Below, piece after piece: positions 48,998 to 56,968 of a stretch of 64,000 bases of DNA. A program made the position numbers and the translations under genes. The notes under the pieces were generated by a model. It saw only the letters and a list, made by a program, of their open reading frames with translations. It had not been told where the DNA came from and ran no database searches. The DNA comes from Novosphingobium sp. Lineage in GTDB: Bacteria; Pseudomonadota; Alphaproteobacteria; Sphingomonadales; Sphingomonadaceae. Position 1 is the stretch's first letter. The number at the start of each line of letters is the position of its first letter. The DNA lies in NCBI GenBank assembly GCA_017745295.1, contig JAGHZR010000003.1, positions 186,001 through 250,000 of the forward strand, given 5' to 3'.

Positions 48998-49663
48998 CTA
49001 CTTGTCGGCAGCCGGCTCGGGCGGGAGGTTTTTCTTCCAGCGGACATCGAGCGCGGCCTGACCCTGGCGCTCGCCGACATGTGAAACCAGCGAGACGCCG
49101 CGCAGGGTTATGCTGTGGCCGCCCAGCCAGTGGCCGGAGATGCTGTAGCCGATATCGTAGATCGCGATGTCCTCGTGCGACGCGCCGTCGACCAGGAAGC
49201 GGGTGGTGACGAGGACCGGCAGGCGCTCGTCGCCGCGGCTGTCGTCGGACAGGTTCGCGTCCTTGCGGGCCTTCTTCAGCGCGCGTTCGAACCACGCGGC
49301 TTCGATCCGGGGTTCGCCGGTGGTTTCGGCTGGGGGCAGGGCGAGCGCGCTCGGGAAAGCAATGTGCTGGCTCTGGACGGACTGGTCGGCGGAGGCGGGC
49401 TTCAGCCCGAGATCGTCGCCGGAGCCGGAAGCCGTGAGCACGAGCATGGCCGCCCGCGTCGAGGCACGGCGGGCATCGGCGCTCCTGGAGGCTTCGGTCT
49501 CGCTGCGCTGGCTCCAGTTGTTCCAGAGCGTCAGGCCGGAGATGGTGACGGCGATAACCGTCAGCACTTCGCCCAGGGTGATCCAGCGGCGCCGGATCGC
49601 GGCGGCTTCGTCGGCGCGGGCTTCGGCTTTCGCCTTGGCTTCGGTCTTGGAATCATCAGTCAC
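48998..49663 (-). CDS. Membrane-anchored protein of unknown function
   Basis: 221 residues. An Ala/Glu/Lys-rich cytoplasmic N-terminus (EAKAKAEARADEAAAIRRR) leads to one membrane helix at about 28-46. The remaining 170 residues would be periplasmic and mixed alpha/beta (YDIGYSISGHWLGGHSITLRG). No family is recognised. It is flanked by the REP-like element on one side and a hairpin on the other, and is probably monocistronic. Confidence 0.75.
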   Translation of the reverse strand: MTDDSKTEAKAKAEARADEAAAIRRRWITLGEVLTVIAVTISGLTLWNNWSQRSETEASRSADARRASTRAAMLVLTASGSGDDLGLKPASADQSVQSQHIAFPSALALPPAETTGEPRIEAAWFERALKKARKDANLSDDSRGDERLPVLVTTRFLVDGASHEDIAIYDIGYSISGHWLGGHSITLRGVSLVSHVGERQGQAALDVRWKKNLPPEPAADK

Positions 49664-49718
49664 GGGGGCGATTCAACACCGGCGGCCCGCGCCGTCAAGC
49701 GCAAGCTGTGCACCCGGG

Positions 49719-49751
49719 GACGGTCCCGGCGTCATCGACGCCGGGACCGTC
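49719..49751 (-). terminator. Perfect 15-bp hairpin after the alcohol dehydrogenase gene
   Basis: GACGGTCCCGGCGTC and its exact complement surround the loop ATC, 11 bases past the dehydrogenase stop. There is no clear U-tract in the leftward direction, but stem stability makes termination or mRNA protection likely. Confidence 0.6.
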
Positions 49752-49762
49752 AGGGGAACCGA

Positions 49763-50812
49763 TCAGTTCGCCAGCGTGGCGTTGTCGATCACGAAGCGGT
49801 ACTTCACGTCGCTCTTGACCATGCGGTCGTAGGCCTCGTTGATATCCTTGATGTCGATCATCTCGATATCGGCGACGACGCCCTTCTCCGCGCAGAAGTC
49901 CAGCATTTCCTGCGTTTCGGCGATGCCGCCGATCAGCGAGCCGGCGATCGCACGGCGGCGGAAGATCAGTGCGGCGACATTCGGCGAGGGGTGGGCATGC
50001 TCGGGAACGCCCACCAGCGTCATCGTGCCGTCGCGCTTGAGCAGCGCGGTGAAGGCGTCGAGGTCGTGGCTGGCGGCGACGGTGTTGAGGATGAAGTCGA
50101 AGCTGTTCGCGTGAGCGGCCATCTCGTCCGCATTGCGCGAGACGACGACTTCATCGGCGCCGAGTTCCAGCGCGGCTTCGCGCTTGCTCTCGGACGTGGT
50201 GAAAGCCACGACATGGGCGCCGAGGGCATGGGCAAGCTTTACGCCCATATGGCCGAGACCGCCGATGCCGACGATGCCGACCTTCTTGCCCGGCCCGACG
50301 TTCCAGTGGCGCAGCGGCGACCAGGTGGTGATGCCCGCGCAGAGCAGCGGTGCCACGGCGGCGAGCTGGTCGGCCGGGTGGCTGATCTTCAGCACGAACT
50401 TGTCGCTGACGACGATGCTCTGCGAATAGCCGCCCAGCGTGTGGCCGGGGGCATCGGCGGTCTGGCCGTTGTACGTGCCGGTGAAACCGTTCTCGCAATA
50501 CTGTTCCAGGCCTTCGTCGCAGGAGGAGCAGTGCTGGCAGCTATCGACCATGCAGCCGACGCCGACTGTGTCGCCGACCTTGATGGCGGAGACTTCGCTG
50601 CCGACGGCGCTGACCGTGCCGACGATCTCGTGGCCCGGAACGCAGGGGTAGAGCGTGCCGGCCCATTCGCCGCGCGCCTGGTGAAGGTCGGAATGGCAGA
50701 CGCCGCAATAGGCGATGTCGATCGCGACGTCGTGCGCGCCGGGCGCGCGGCGTTCGATGTCCAGCGCCACGAGCGGCGTCTTCTCGGTGACGGCACCATA
50801 TGCTTTCGTCAT
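49763..50812 (-). CDS. Zinc-dependent alcohol dehydrogenase (cinnamyl/YahK type)
   Basis: 349 residues of the zinc MDR superfamily. Catalytic zinc: Cys in CGVCHSDLHQ, His in VPGHEIVG and a later Cys. Structural zinc: CQHCSSCDEGLEQYC. The Rossmann motif is GIGGLGHMGVKLA; TTSESKR after it suggests NADP(H). Family members reduce a broad range of aldehydes. A T-N11-A palindrome (50924-50940) lies upstream and a LysR gene precedes it, so LysR control is likely. Confidence 0.94.
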   Translation of the reverse strand: MTKAYGAVTEKTPLVALDIERRAPGAHDVAIDIAYCGVCHSDLHQARGEWAGTLYPCVPGHEIVGTVSAVGSEVSAIKVGDTVGVGCMVDSCQHCSSCDEGLEQYCENGFTGTYNGQTADAPGHTLGGYSQSIVVSDKFVLKISHPADQLAAVAPLLCAGITTWSPLRHWNVGPGKKVGIVGIGGLGHMGVKLAHALGAHVVAFTTSESKREAALELGADEVVVSRNADEMAAHANSFDFILNTVAASHDLDAFTALLKRDGTMTLVGVPEHAHPSPNVAALIFRRRAIAGSLIGGIAETQEMLDFCAEKGVVADIEMIDIKDINEAYDRMVKSDVKYRFVIDNATLAN

Positions 50813-50923
50813 CGTTGCTTGTTCCTTGATCGGGGGGAGGGAGACAAGCGGCAGGAGCCGCCATGCAGCCCCCGAATAGGCGCCAAGGCGCCGGGGGTCA
50901 TCCCTGCGCGCGTCGAATAAGGC

Positions 50924-50940
50924 GATGAATGAAATTCATC
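50924..50940. promoter_or_regulatory. LysR-type box upstream of the alcohol dehydrogenase gene
   Basis: GATGAAT-GAA-ATTCATC is a perfect 7-bp inverted repeat containing a T-N11-A core. It sits 112 bases upstream of the dehydrogenase start and 22 bases beyond the 3' end of the LysR gene. Confidence 0.45.
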
Positions 50941-50961
50941 ATTGCAGCTTTTCAGAGCGAC

Positions 50962-51870
50962 TTAGAGACCCAGGGGGCGCATCTCGCGGATGAGGTCGAT
51001 CAGCAGGCGCAAACCGGAGGGCAACTGGCGGCGGCTGGAGTAATAGACATGGAAGGCGCCGCCCATCGAACCCCATTCGTCCAGCGCTACCCGCAGCCGT
51101 CCGGAAGCCACGTCCGCCGCTATCGTCGGCTCCGCCGCGTAGATCAGCGCGGCGCCGCTGCGAGCCATGTGCAGGCCGATCCGCGAATTGCCGATGGTGA
51201 TCGGGCCTTGCACGGCGATGACTTCGGTTTCCTCGCCCTTGTCGAACTCCCAGTGATAGATGCGGTCGTTGCCGAGCCTGATTTTCATGCAACGATGGCG
51301 GATCAGGTCCTGCGGCATTTCAGGCATCCCGAAGCGCTCGAAATAGGCAGGCGACCCGGCAACGACCCAGCGCAGCGGCGGGGAGATGCGCTGGACGATC
51401 ATGTCCTCCGGCACGGTGCCGCCGTAGCGGATGCCCGCGTCGAAACCCTGCTCGATCACGTCGACCATGCGGTTGTCGATCGAGAGGTCGATCTCGATGT
51501 CGGGATAACGCTCGATGAAAGTGGGCAGCACCGGGGCGAGGATCAGTTCGGCTGCGTCTTCGGGCACGTTGAGGCGGATGCGTCCAGCCGGTGCGTCGCG
51601 GAAGCGGTTGAGCACTTCGGCGGCATGGTCGATGGCGTCGAAGTGCTCGGAGATGGCGTCGCGGAAGGCCTCGCCCGCCGTGGTCAGGGTGACGCTGCGG
51701 TTGGTGCGGTTGAGCAGGCGCACGCCGTGGCGGTCTTCCAGCCCTTTCAGCGCATGGCTCAGCGCCGAAGCGCTGATCCCCAGTTCAAGACTGGCGCGGC
51801 GAAAGCTGCGATTGCGGGCGATGGCCAGGAAATAGGCGAAGTCCGCCAGATCGGAACGGCTGAATTTCAT
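50962..51870 (-). CDS. LysR-family transcriptional regulator
   Basis: 302 residues. The helix-turn-helix is at about 10-65 (FLAIARNRSFRRASLELGISASALSHALKGLE). The effector domain matches the group that often controls zinc alcohol dehydrogenases or aldo-keto reductases (GIRYGGTVPEDMIVQRISPP). It lies between a quinone oxidoreductase gene upstream and the dehydrogenase downstream, all leftward. The T-N11-A site near 50930 supports control of the dehydrogenase. Confidence 0.93.
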   Translation of the reverse strand: MKFSRSDLADFAYFLAIARNRSFRRASLELGISASALSHALKGLEDRHGVRLLNRTNRSVTLTTAGEAFRDAISEHFDAIDHAAEVLNRFRDAPAGRIRLNVPEDAAELILAPVLPTFIERYPDIEIDLSIDNRMVDVIEQGFDAGIRYGGTVPEDMIVQRISPPLRWVVAGSPAYFERFGMPEMPQDLIRHRCMKIRLGNDRIYHWEFDKGEETEVIAVQGPITIGNSRIGLHMARSGAALIYAAEPTIAADVASGRLRVALDEWGSMGGAFHVYYSSRRQLPSGLRLLIDLIREMRPLGL

Positions 51871-51910
51871 GTCAGCCGTCTTCGATCCTCCATGCCGCCT
51901 TGTCCAGCGC

Positions 51911-53029
51911 CTATCCCAGCCGGGGATCGATCAGGAACTTCTCGCCCGTGGCCTTGCGCTCGTACTGGCGCAGGACATCGGGTTGCAGTGCCTGCGCGAG
52001 GCCGACGACCTGGGTATAGCGGCTGGCGAACGTCGAGGTGAGTTCGGCCAGCACCCGCGCGCGGAAGCGAGCGACGACGTCCGACCCGGCCTTTTGCAGG
52101 AACGGGAAGAGCAGCCAGCCGCCGACCGACCACTGGAAGCCGAACGTCATGCGGTTGAGCGTGGTGGGCGACAGATCGAGCGCGCCGTAGATATAGAGCT
52201 GCTTGAACGTGTCCGAGCCATAGCGGCTGTAGCTGCCCGCGTTTTCCACGGCGGCGCGTTCCATCGCGCGCAGGATGTCGCTGCCCAGCGTGCCGCCGCC
52301 GATGGCGTCGAAGGCGATCGTCGCGCCGGTCTCGCGGATCGCGGCGGTGAGCTGTTCGGTGAAGTCTTCGTCCCGGCTGTTGACGACATGCTGGGCGCCG
52401 ATCTCGCGCAGGATCTGCGCCTGCTCCGGCGAGCGGACCACGTTCACCAGCGGAATCCCGTCGGCGAGGCAGACCTTCTGGAGCATCTGGCCGAGGTTCG
52501 AGGCAGCGGCGGTATGGACGATGGCCTTGTGGCCTTCCCGGCGCGCGGTTTCGACGAAGCCGAGCGCGGTCAGCGGGTTCACGAATATCGCCGCGCCGTC
52601 GGCGGCTTCGGCGCCTTCGGGCAGTGCCACGACGTCCTTTGCCGCGATCCTGCGGTAGTCCGCATACATGCCGCCGCCGATCATGCCGACGCGCTTGCCT
52701 TCCAGCGCCTTGGCATTGCGTCCGGCGGCGACCACGGTGCCCGCAGCTTCGTTGCCGATCGGCAGCGACTGGTCGATCCGCCCGCCCACGCTCGGCAGGC
52801 GGTTTTCGGGGACCTGGAAGCGCAGGGATCCGTCGTCCGCTGCGGTGAGCGTGGCGAGGTCGGCGGGGCCGAGGAGCAGGCCGAGGTCGCTGGGGTTGAT
52901 GGGGGCGGCTTCCACCTGCACGATCACCTCGTCGTCGCCGGGTTCACCGACCGCGACGTTCTCCAGCGAAAGCGTGAGGGTTCCATCCTTGTCGATGCGG
53001 GTGCGCATTTCGCGTCCGGTCAGCGTCAT
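51911..53029 (-). CDS. MDR-family NAD(P)H:quinone oxidoreductase-like dehydrogenase
   Basis: 372 residues of the medium-chain dehydrogenase superfamily without zinc ligands. AAPINPSDLGLLLGP and GNEAAGTVVAAGRN are N-terminal signatures, and HTAAASNLGQMLQKV is the nucleotide-binding region, a variant of the usual GxGxxG. FNP-like FVNPLTALGFVE also matches. It probably reduces quinones or enones with NADPH. It lies 40 bp upstream of the LysR gene in the same direction. Confidence 0.88.
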   Translation of the reverse strand: MTLTGREMRTRIDKDGTLTLSLENVAVGEPGDDEVIVQVEAAPINPSDLGLLLGPADLATLTAADDGSLRFQVPENRLPSVGGRIDQSLPIGNEAAGTVVAAGRNAKALEGKRVGMIGGGMYADYRRIAAKDVVALPEGAEAADGAAIFVNPLTALGFVETARREGHKAIVHTAAASNLGQMLQKVCLADGIPLVNVVRSPEQAQILREIGAQHVVNSRDEDFTEQLTAAIRETGATIAFDAIGGGTLGSDILRAMERAAVENAGSYSRYGSDTFKQLYIYGALDLSPTTLNRMTFGFQWSVGGWLLFPFLQKAGSDVVARFRARVLAELTSTFASRYTQVVGLAQALQPDVLRQYERKATGEKFLIDPRLG

Positions 53030-53066
53030 CCTTGGAGTCCTTTGTTCTGTTCGTCCCCGAAGGTAG

Positions 53067-53564
53067 TTACGCCAGATAGGCTTGCAACTGCTTCCAGACG
53101 GAGAGTTTGTCCGCTCGGCCGAGACTGGCGTGGGCGGCGCTGGAAGAGGGCAGGTCGATCAGGTCCCATGCGAGGGTCGTGCCCTGCAACTGCCTGCGGC
53201 CGCGCTGGGCGGCGCTCTTGCCGTTGAATGCTATGGCCCGCAGGTCGGGGAGGCCGCGCGCGAAGAGGGCGAGGTCGCGGTGTTCGGCGTCGCGGATCGC
53301 GGTGTCGAGGCTGCCCTTGCGGCTGGCGCTCTCGATCACATCCCAGAGACCGATGCCATGGGCCAGCAGGCGGGGCAGGCGTTCCTCGTAGGGCCGCTGC
53401 GGCAGGTCGCTCTCGCCGAGGACTTCGCTGATGAGCCACCAGAAGGCATTGGAGGGGTGGGCGTAATATTCCCGCGCGGCGAGCGAGCGCTCGCCCGGCA
53501 GGCTGCCGAGCACGAGCACCCGCGTCTTGGCGTCGACGCAAGCCGGAAGGGCGGATTTCCTCAA
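53067..53564 (-). CDS. DNA-deoxyinosine glycosylase (uracil-DNA glycosylase superfamily)
   Basis: 165 residues. Family motifs are LGSLPGERSLAAREYYAHPSNAFW (quoted start LGSLPGERSLAAREYYAHP), GIGLWDVIESASRKGSLDT, and IAFNGKSAA. It would excise deoxyinosine, and perhaps uracil or xanthine, from DNA. No ATG is available before the conserved block; TTG at 53564 overlaps the upstream stop (TTGA) and places the start just before KSALPACVDAKTRVLVLG. It is translationally coupled to the metallo-hydrolase. Confidence 0.88.
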   Translation of the reverse strand: MRKSALPACVDAKTRVLVLGSLPGERSLAAREYYAHPSNAFWWLISEVLGESDLPQRPYEERLPRLLAHGIGLWDVIESASRKGSLDTAIRDAEHRDLALFARGLPDLRAIAFNGKSAAQRGRRQLQGTTLAWDLIDLPSSSAAHASLGRADKLSVWKQLQAYLA

Positions 53565-54544
53565 AATTCGGCCACTTGCGCGGGCAACATGGCGGTGAAG
53601 CGCTGCGGATCGATGCCTTGCTCGAGCAGGCCTGCCTGGAGCCGCTCCGCGGGGTCCTGCCAGGGTTCGTCGGTCAGCTTGAACGTGCCCCAGTGCATGC
53701 CGAGCGCGGCGCGGGCGTCGAGGTCTAGCATGATCCGGATCGCCTCCTCCGGGTCGGTATGCTGGGCGGCCATGAACCAGCGCGGATCGTAGGCGCCGAT
53801 CGGCAGGATCGCGAGGTCCACGGGGCCGAACTGGGCGCGCAGGCGGCGGAAGATCGCGCCGGTGCCGTAGCCGGTGTCGCCCGCGAAATAGACCAGCCTG
53901 CCTGCCGCCTCGACCATGAAGCCGCACCACAGCGCCATGCGCCGGTCCCGCGGCCCGCGCGAGGACCAGTGCAGGGCGGGGACCAGATGGGCGGTCACGG
54001 CGGGGTTCACGGCGATCGCGTCGCCCCAGTCGCCGGTGGCGATCCGCGCCTCGGGAATGCGGCGGCGGACGATGGTGTCGTTGCCGAGCGGGGTGACGAT
54101 CAGCGGGCGATGGCGGGCGTGGAGCGCCTTCAGCGTGGTGATATCGAGATGGTCGTAGTGATTGTGCGAGAGCAGGACCGCGTCGATCGGCGGCAGGTCT
54201 GCCAGCGCGATGCCGGGCACGTTGACGCGCTTCGGCCCGGCGAAAGTCACAGGGCTGGCCCGGTTCGACCAGACCGGATCGGTCAGCAGGTTGCAGGCGC
54301 CGATCTGGATCAGCAGCGTGGCATGGCCGACCATGGTGACGCGCAGGCCGTCCACCCGCGCGTCCGGCACGACCGGCGTGACCGGCGTGGACTTCGGCCA
54401 GGGATTGTCGGGTGCGCTGCGCCGCCACTTGAGGACTTCGCCGAGCGAGCGATCGGTCTCGGGTTCATCGCGCAAGTTGTGGAAGCGCACGCCGTCGAAA
54501 TGATCGCTGACGGGGCCTTGGTAATAGGGATTCTTCGCGGGCAT
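53561..54544 (-). CDS. Metallo-beta-lactamase-fold hydrolase (NAPE-PLD/UlaG-like)
   Basis: 327 residues. The metal site is SHNHYDHLD (HxHxDH), with further ligands in HWSSRGP, FAGDTGYG and GMHWGTFK. The N-terminal NPYYQGPVSDHFDGVRFHN is typical of the YfjR/NAPE-PLD-like group, whose substrates include phosphodiesters. No signal peptide. ATG at 54544 is preferred because GGAGG lies 11 bases upstream; ATG at 54598 would add 18 residues. It overlaps the glycosylase gene. Confidence 0.88.
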   Translation of the reverse strand: MPAKNPYYQGPVSDHFDGVRFHNLRDEPETDRSLGEVLKWRRSAPDNPWPKSTPVTPVVPDARVDGLRVTMVGHATLLIQIGACNLLTDPVWSNRASPVTFAGPKRVNVPGIALADLPPIDAVLLSHNHYDHLDITTLKALHARHRPLIVTPLGNDTIVRRRIPEARIATGDWGDAIAVNPAVTAHLVPALHWSSRGPRDRRMALWCGFMVEAAGRLVYFAGDTGYGTGAIFRRLRAQFGPVDLAILPIGAYDPRWFMAAQHTDPEEAIRIMLDLDARAALGMHWGTFKLTDEPWQDPAERLQAGLLEQGIDPQRFTAMLPAQVAEF

Positions 54545-54663
54545 CCGAAATGCGGCCTCCAGGTTCGAACCGCCTATTTCGGCAGGATAATCCGGCATTC
54601 AAGCGCCGCCGAGCCGGATTTCTTCGTTACGGTGCCGGCGGGCGATGCTTGACGCCCCGGAGA

Positions 54664-54680
54664 ATAGGGGTAGGGGGTAT
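54664..54680. promoter_or_regulatory. Candidate DmeR operator
   Basis: ATAGGGGTAGGGGGTAT reads on the other strand as ATACCCCCTACCCCTAT. RcnR/FrmR-type repressors bind ATAC-C-tract-TAT sites, so self-binding just before the dmeR start (54685) is likely. It also contains the G-rich ribosome-binding site. Confidence 0.5.
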
Positions 54681-54684
54681 GGGT

Positions 54685-54960
54685 ATGTCTCATCTCCACG
54701 AATCGAAGGACAGCCTCATCGCGCGGGTGCACCGGATTGCCGGTCAGGTCGCTGCGGTGGAACGTGAACTCAACGGGGACGCCTCCTGCGCGACGGTGCT
54801 CCACCGGGTCGCTGCGGTGCGCGGCGCCGTGAACGGGCTGATGGACGAGATCATCGCCGAGCATCTCGAAGCGCATGTCTCGCGTCCGGGCCTGACCGAC
54901 GCCGAGCGGGCCGAGGGGGCCGAGGAATTGCTGGCGGTGATCCGCCGCTATTCGAAATAG
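54685..54960 (+). CDS. dmeR: RcnR/CsoR-family nickel/cobalt-responsive repressor (DmeR-like)
   Basis: 91 residues, all-helical CsoR fold. With the ATG at 54685 the protein has His3, Cys35, His60 and His64, the exact nickel/cobalt ligand positions of E. coli RcnR. FrmR lacks this full set. ATG at 54679 would shift His3 to position 5, so 54685 is preferred. It sits 11 bases before the CDF exporter, matching the dmeRF arrangement of Rhizobium and Agrobacterium. Metal binding should lift repression. Confidence 0.88.
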   Translation: MSHLHESKDSLIARVHRIAGQVAAVERELNGDASCATVLHRVAAVRGAVNGLMDEIIAEHLEAHVSRPGLTDAERAEGAEELLAVIRRYSK

Positions 54961-54971
54961 GACAAGCTGCC

Positions 54972-55904
54972 ATGACCATCGACCCTTCGGGACATACCCA
55001 CGATCACATGTTCCTCGGCGCGGCCCATGACGAGAACGCGCGCCGCACGCTCTGGGTCGTGGCGCTGACGGCGGCCATGATGATGGGCGAGATCGTCGCC
55101 GGGTATTGGACCGGCTCGATGGCGCTGCTGGCCGACGGGTTCCACATGGCGACCCATGCCGGGGCGCTTTCGGTGGCGGCGGCGGCTTATGCTTTCGCCA
55201 GGCGCCATGCCAGCAACCCGCGCTTCAGCTTCGGCACCGGCAAAGTGGGCGATCTGGCCGGTTTCGCCTCGGCGCTGGTGCTGGGCATCGTCGCCATCGG
55301 CATCGGCGCGGAATCGGTGCTGCGCCTGCTTCAGCCCGCGACCGTCGCCTTCGGCACCGCCACCTGGATCGCGGTGGTCGGCCTGCTGGTGAACATCGCC
55401 AGCGCCTTCCTGCTCGGCGGCGGGCACTCTCATGGGCATCATCACCATCATGACCACGATCATCATGGCGGGCATCACCACCACGGCCACGACAACAACC
55501 TGCGTTCGGCCTACATCCATGTCCTGGCCGATGCCCTGACCTCGGTGCTGGCCATCGCCGCGCTGCTGGCAGGGCGCTATCTCGGCTGGGTCTGGATGGA
55601 TGCGGCCATGGGGATCGTTGGCGCGGTGGTGATCGCGCGCTGGTCGTGGAGCCTGCTGCGCGACACGGCGGCAATCCTGCTCGATACCGCCGATGCCCAT
55701 GTCGCCGGGGAAATGCGCGAGCTGGTCGAAGGGCCGGGCGACGCGCGGATCACCGACCTGCACGTCTGGCGTGTCGGGCCGGAAGTCCATGCCGGGATCG
55801 TCAGCGTGGTTGCCGCGCCGGGCCTCTCTGGCGAGACGATCCGCCAGCGCCTGCGCCCGGTCCACGAACTCGGCCACCTGACCGTGGAGATGCACCCGGC
55901 ATGA
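54972..55904 (+). CDS. dmeF: Cobalt/nickel cation diffusion facilitator (DmeF-like)
   Basis: 310 residues with six membrane helices. Transport-site residues are in LADGFHMATH (helix II) and HVLADALTSV (helix V). A histidine-rich cytoplasmic loop at about 150-178 alternates His with Gly, Asp and Ser and probably gathers metal. The C-terminal cytoplasmic domain is short (RITDLHVWRVGPEVHAGIVS). It should exchange protons for Co(II)/Ni(II) out of the cytoplasm. His in the first site fits DmeF and zinc types; the dmeR partner favours Co/Ni. Confidence 0.92.
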   Translation: MTIDPSGHTHDHMFLGAAHDENARRTLWVVALTAAMMMGEIVAGYWTGSMALLADGFHMATHAGALSVAAAAYAFARRHASNPRFSFGTGKVGDLAGFASALVLGIVAIGIGAESVLRLLQPATVAFGTATWIAVVGLLVNIASAFLLGGGHSHGHHHHHDHDHHGGHHHHGHDNNLRSAYIHVLADALTSVLAIAALLAGRYLGWVWMDAAMGIVGAVVIARWSWSLLRDTAAILLDTADAHVAGEMRELVEGPGDARITDLHVWRVGPEVHAGIVSVVAAPGLSGETIRQRLRPVHELGHLTVEMHPA

Positions 55905-56071
55905 AGTCCCCCTGCATCGAACTCTGTGTGTTCGACGGAAAGACCGGATGGTGCCGCGGCTGCGGCCGGACCAAGGGGGAATGCCGCGCCTGGAAGAAGG
56001 CGCAGCCACATCAGCAGCGCAAGGTTTCGGCCGAACTGCCCCGGCGCCTGCAGAAGCTGGCGGCGAAGTAG
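55901..56071 (+). CDS. DUF1289-family small cysteine protein
   Basis: 56 residues. Four cysteines in SPCIELCVFDGKTGWCRGCGR make the DUF1289 signature, a likely metal or Fe-S binding site. The next segment (TKGECRAWKKA) completes the domain. Its ATG overlaps the dmeF stop (ATGA), so it is the third gene of the dmeRF transcript. Function unknown. Confidence 0.9.
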   Translation: MKSPCIELCVFDGKTGWCRGCGRTKGECRAWKKAQPHQQRKVSAELPRRLQKLAAK

Positions 56072-56077
56072 GCCTTC

Positions 56078-56764
56078 TTACACCATCGCCGGATCCAGCA
56101 CCTGCGAAGCGCGGACGAGATCGGGCACCGAGCGCAGCTGCATCTTGCGCATCAGGCTGGAGCGGTGGAGCTTTACCGTGATCTCGCTGATCTCCAGCTC
56201 CCAGGCGATCTGCTTGTTCATCAGCCCCCGCACCACGCAGGCCATGACCTGCCGTTCGCGCGGGGTCAGCGTGTCGAAGCGCTGCTCCACCGCCTGTCGC
56301 TGCCGGGCATCGGCGCGGCGGGCGTGGTTTCGTTCCAGCGCCTGGTCCACGGCATCCAGCAAGTCGTCCTCGTTGCAGGGCTTGGAGAGGAAGTCGACGG
56401 CGCCGGCCTTCATCGCACGGACCGAAAGCGGAACATCGGCATAACCGGTCAGGAAGATCACGGGGACCGGCTCGCCGCGTTGTTTCAGGCGTTCCAGCAA
56501 TTCCAGCCCGTCGATTCCGGGCATCTTCATGTCCGCCACGATGCAGCACGCCGTATCGGGAAGCGTCGAATCGAGCAGGGCTCCGGCAGAGGCGAAGCAG
56601 GCGACCGCGTGGCCTTCCACCCGCAGCAGTGAGCACAATGCTTCCCGCACGTCCGGATCGTCGTCGACGACCAGGACCCTGCCTTTACCTGCACCTTTGC
56701 TGGCCGCTGTCTCGGGAGCGTGAATCGCGGTTTCTCCTGCCGGGCAAGGCAGCAAATGGCGCAT
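56078..56764 (-). CDS. FixJ/NarL-type response regulator
   Basis: 228 residues from ATG 56764. The receiver domain has VLVVDDDPDVRE and phospho-acceptor D78 (VADMKMPG), with T in FLTGYADV and K in LSKPCNEDDL. The LuxR-type helix-turn-helix is TPRERQVMACVVRGLMNKQIAWELEISEITVKLHR. Starts at GTG 56773 or TTG 56782 are also possible. No kinase is adjacent, so it is an orphan; PAS-type kinases are usual partners. A perfect palindrome at 56853-56868 may be its own operator. Confidence 0.92.
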   Translation of the reverse strand: MRHLLPCPAGETAIHAPETAASKGAGKGRVLVVDDDPDVREALCSLLRVEGHAVACFASAGALLDSTLPDTACCIVADMKMPGIDGLELLERLKQRGEPVPVIFLTGYADVPLSVRAMKAGAVDFLSKPCNEDDLLDAVDQALERNHARRADARQRQAVEQRFDTLTPRERQVMACVVRGLMNKQIAWELEISEITVKLHRSSLMRKMQLRSVPDLVRASQVLDPAMV

Positions 56765-56852
56765 AGTGAACACAGGCGGCAAGCCCCCCTTTCGGGGGGT
56801 ATGCCGTCCATGCGAGCCGATTTTGCGGCAGGCCGTTACAACCTATGCAAAC

Positions 56853-56868
56853 GTTTCCCGAGGGAAAC
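56853..56868. promoter_or_regulatory. Palindrome upstream of the FixJ-like regulator
   Basis: GTTTCCC-GA-GGGAAAC is a perfect 7-bp inverted repeat 89 bases before the regulator start, itself framed by TGCA on both sides. Its size suits a dimeric LuxR-type regulator. Confidence 0.45.
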
Positions 56869-56968
56869 ATGCAGGGTCATGTCTGCTGTCCATTTTTTTC
56901 AGGAATCTAATTATTTTTCAGCAACTTGATGATAATGATGGCGTTCGGGAGCAAGTACGGGACCGATC

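Noticed and set aside
55424..55500. Low-complexity repeat in dmeF
   Set aside because: It encodes the His-rich metal-binding loop typical of CDF exporters and stays in frame.
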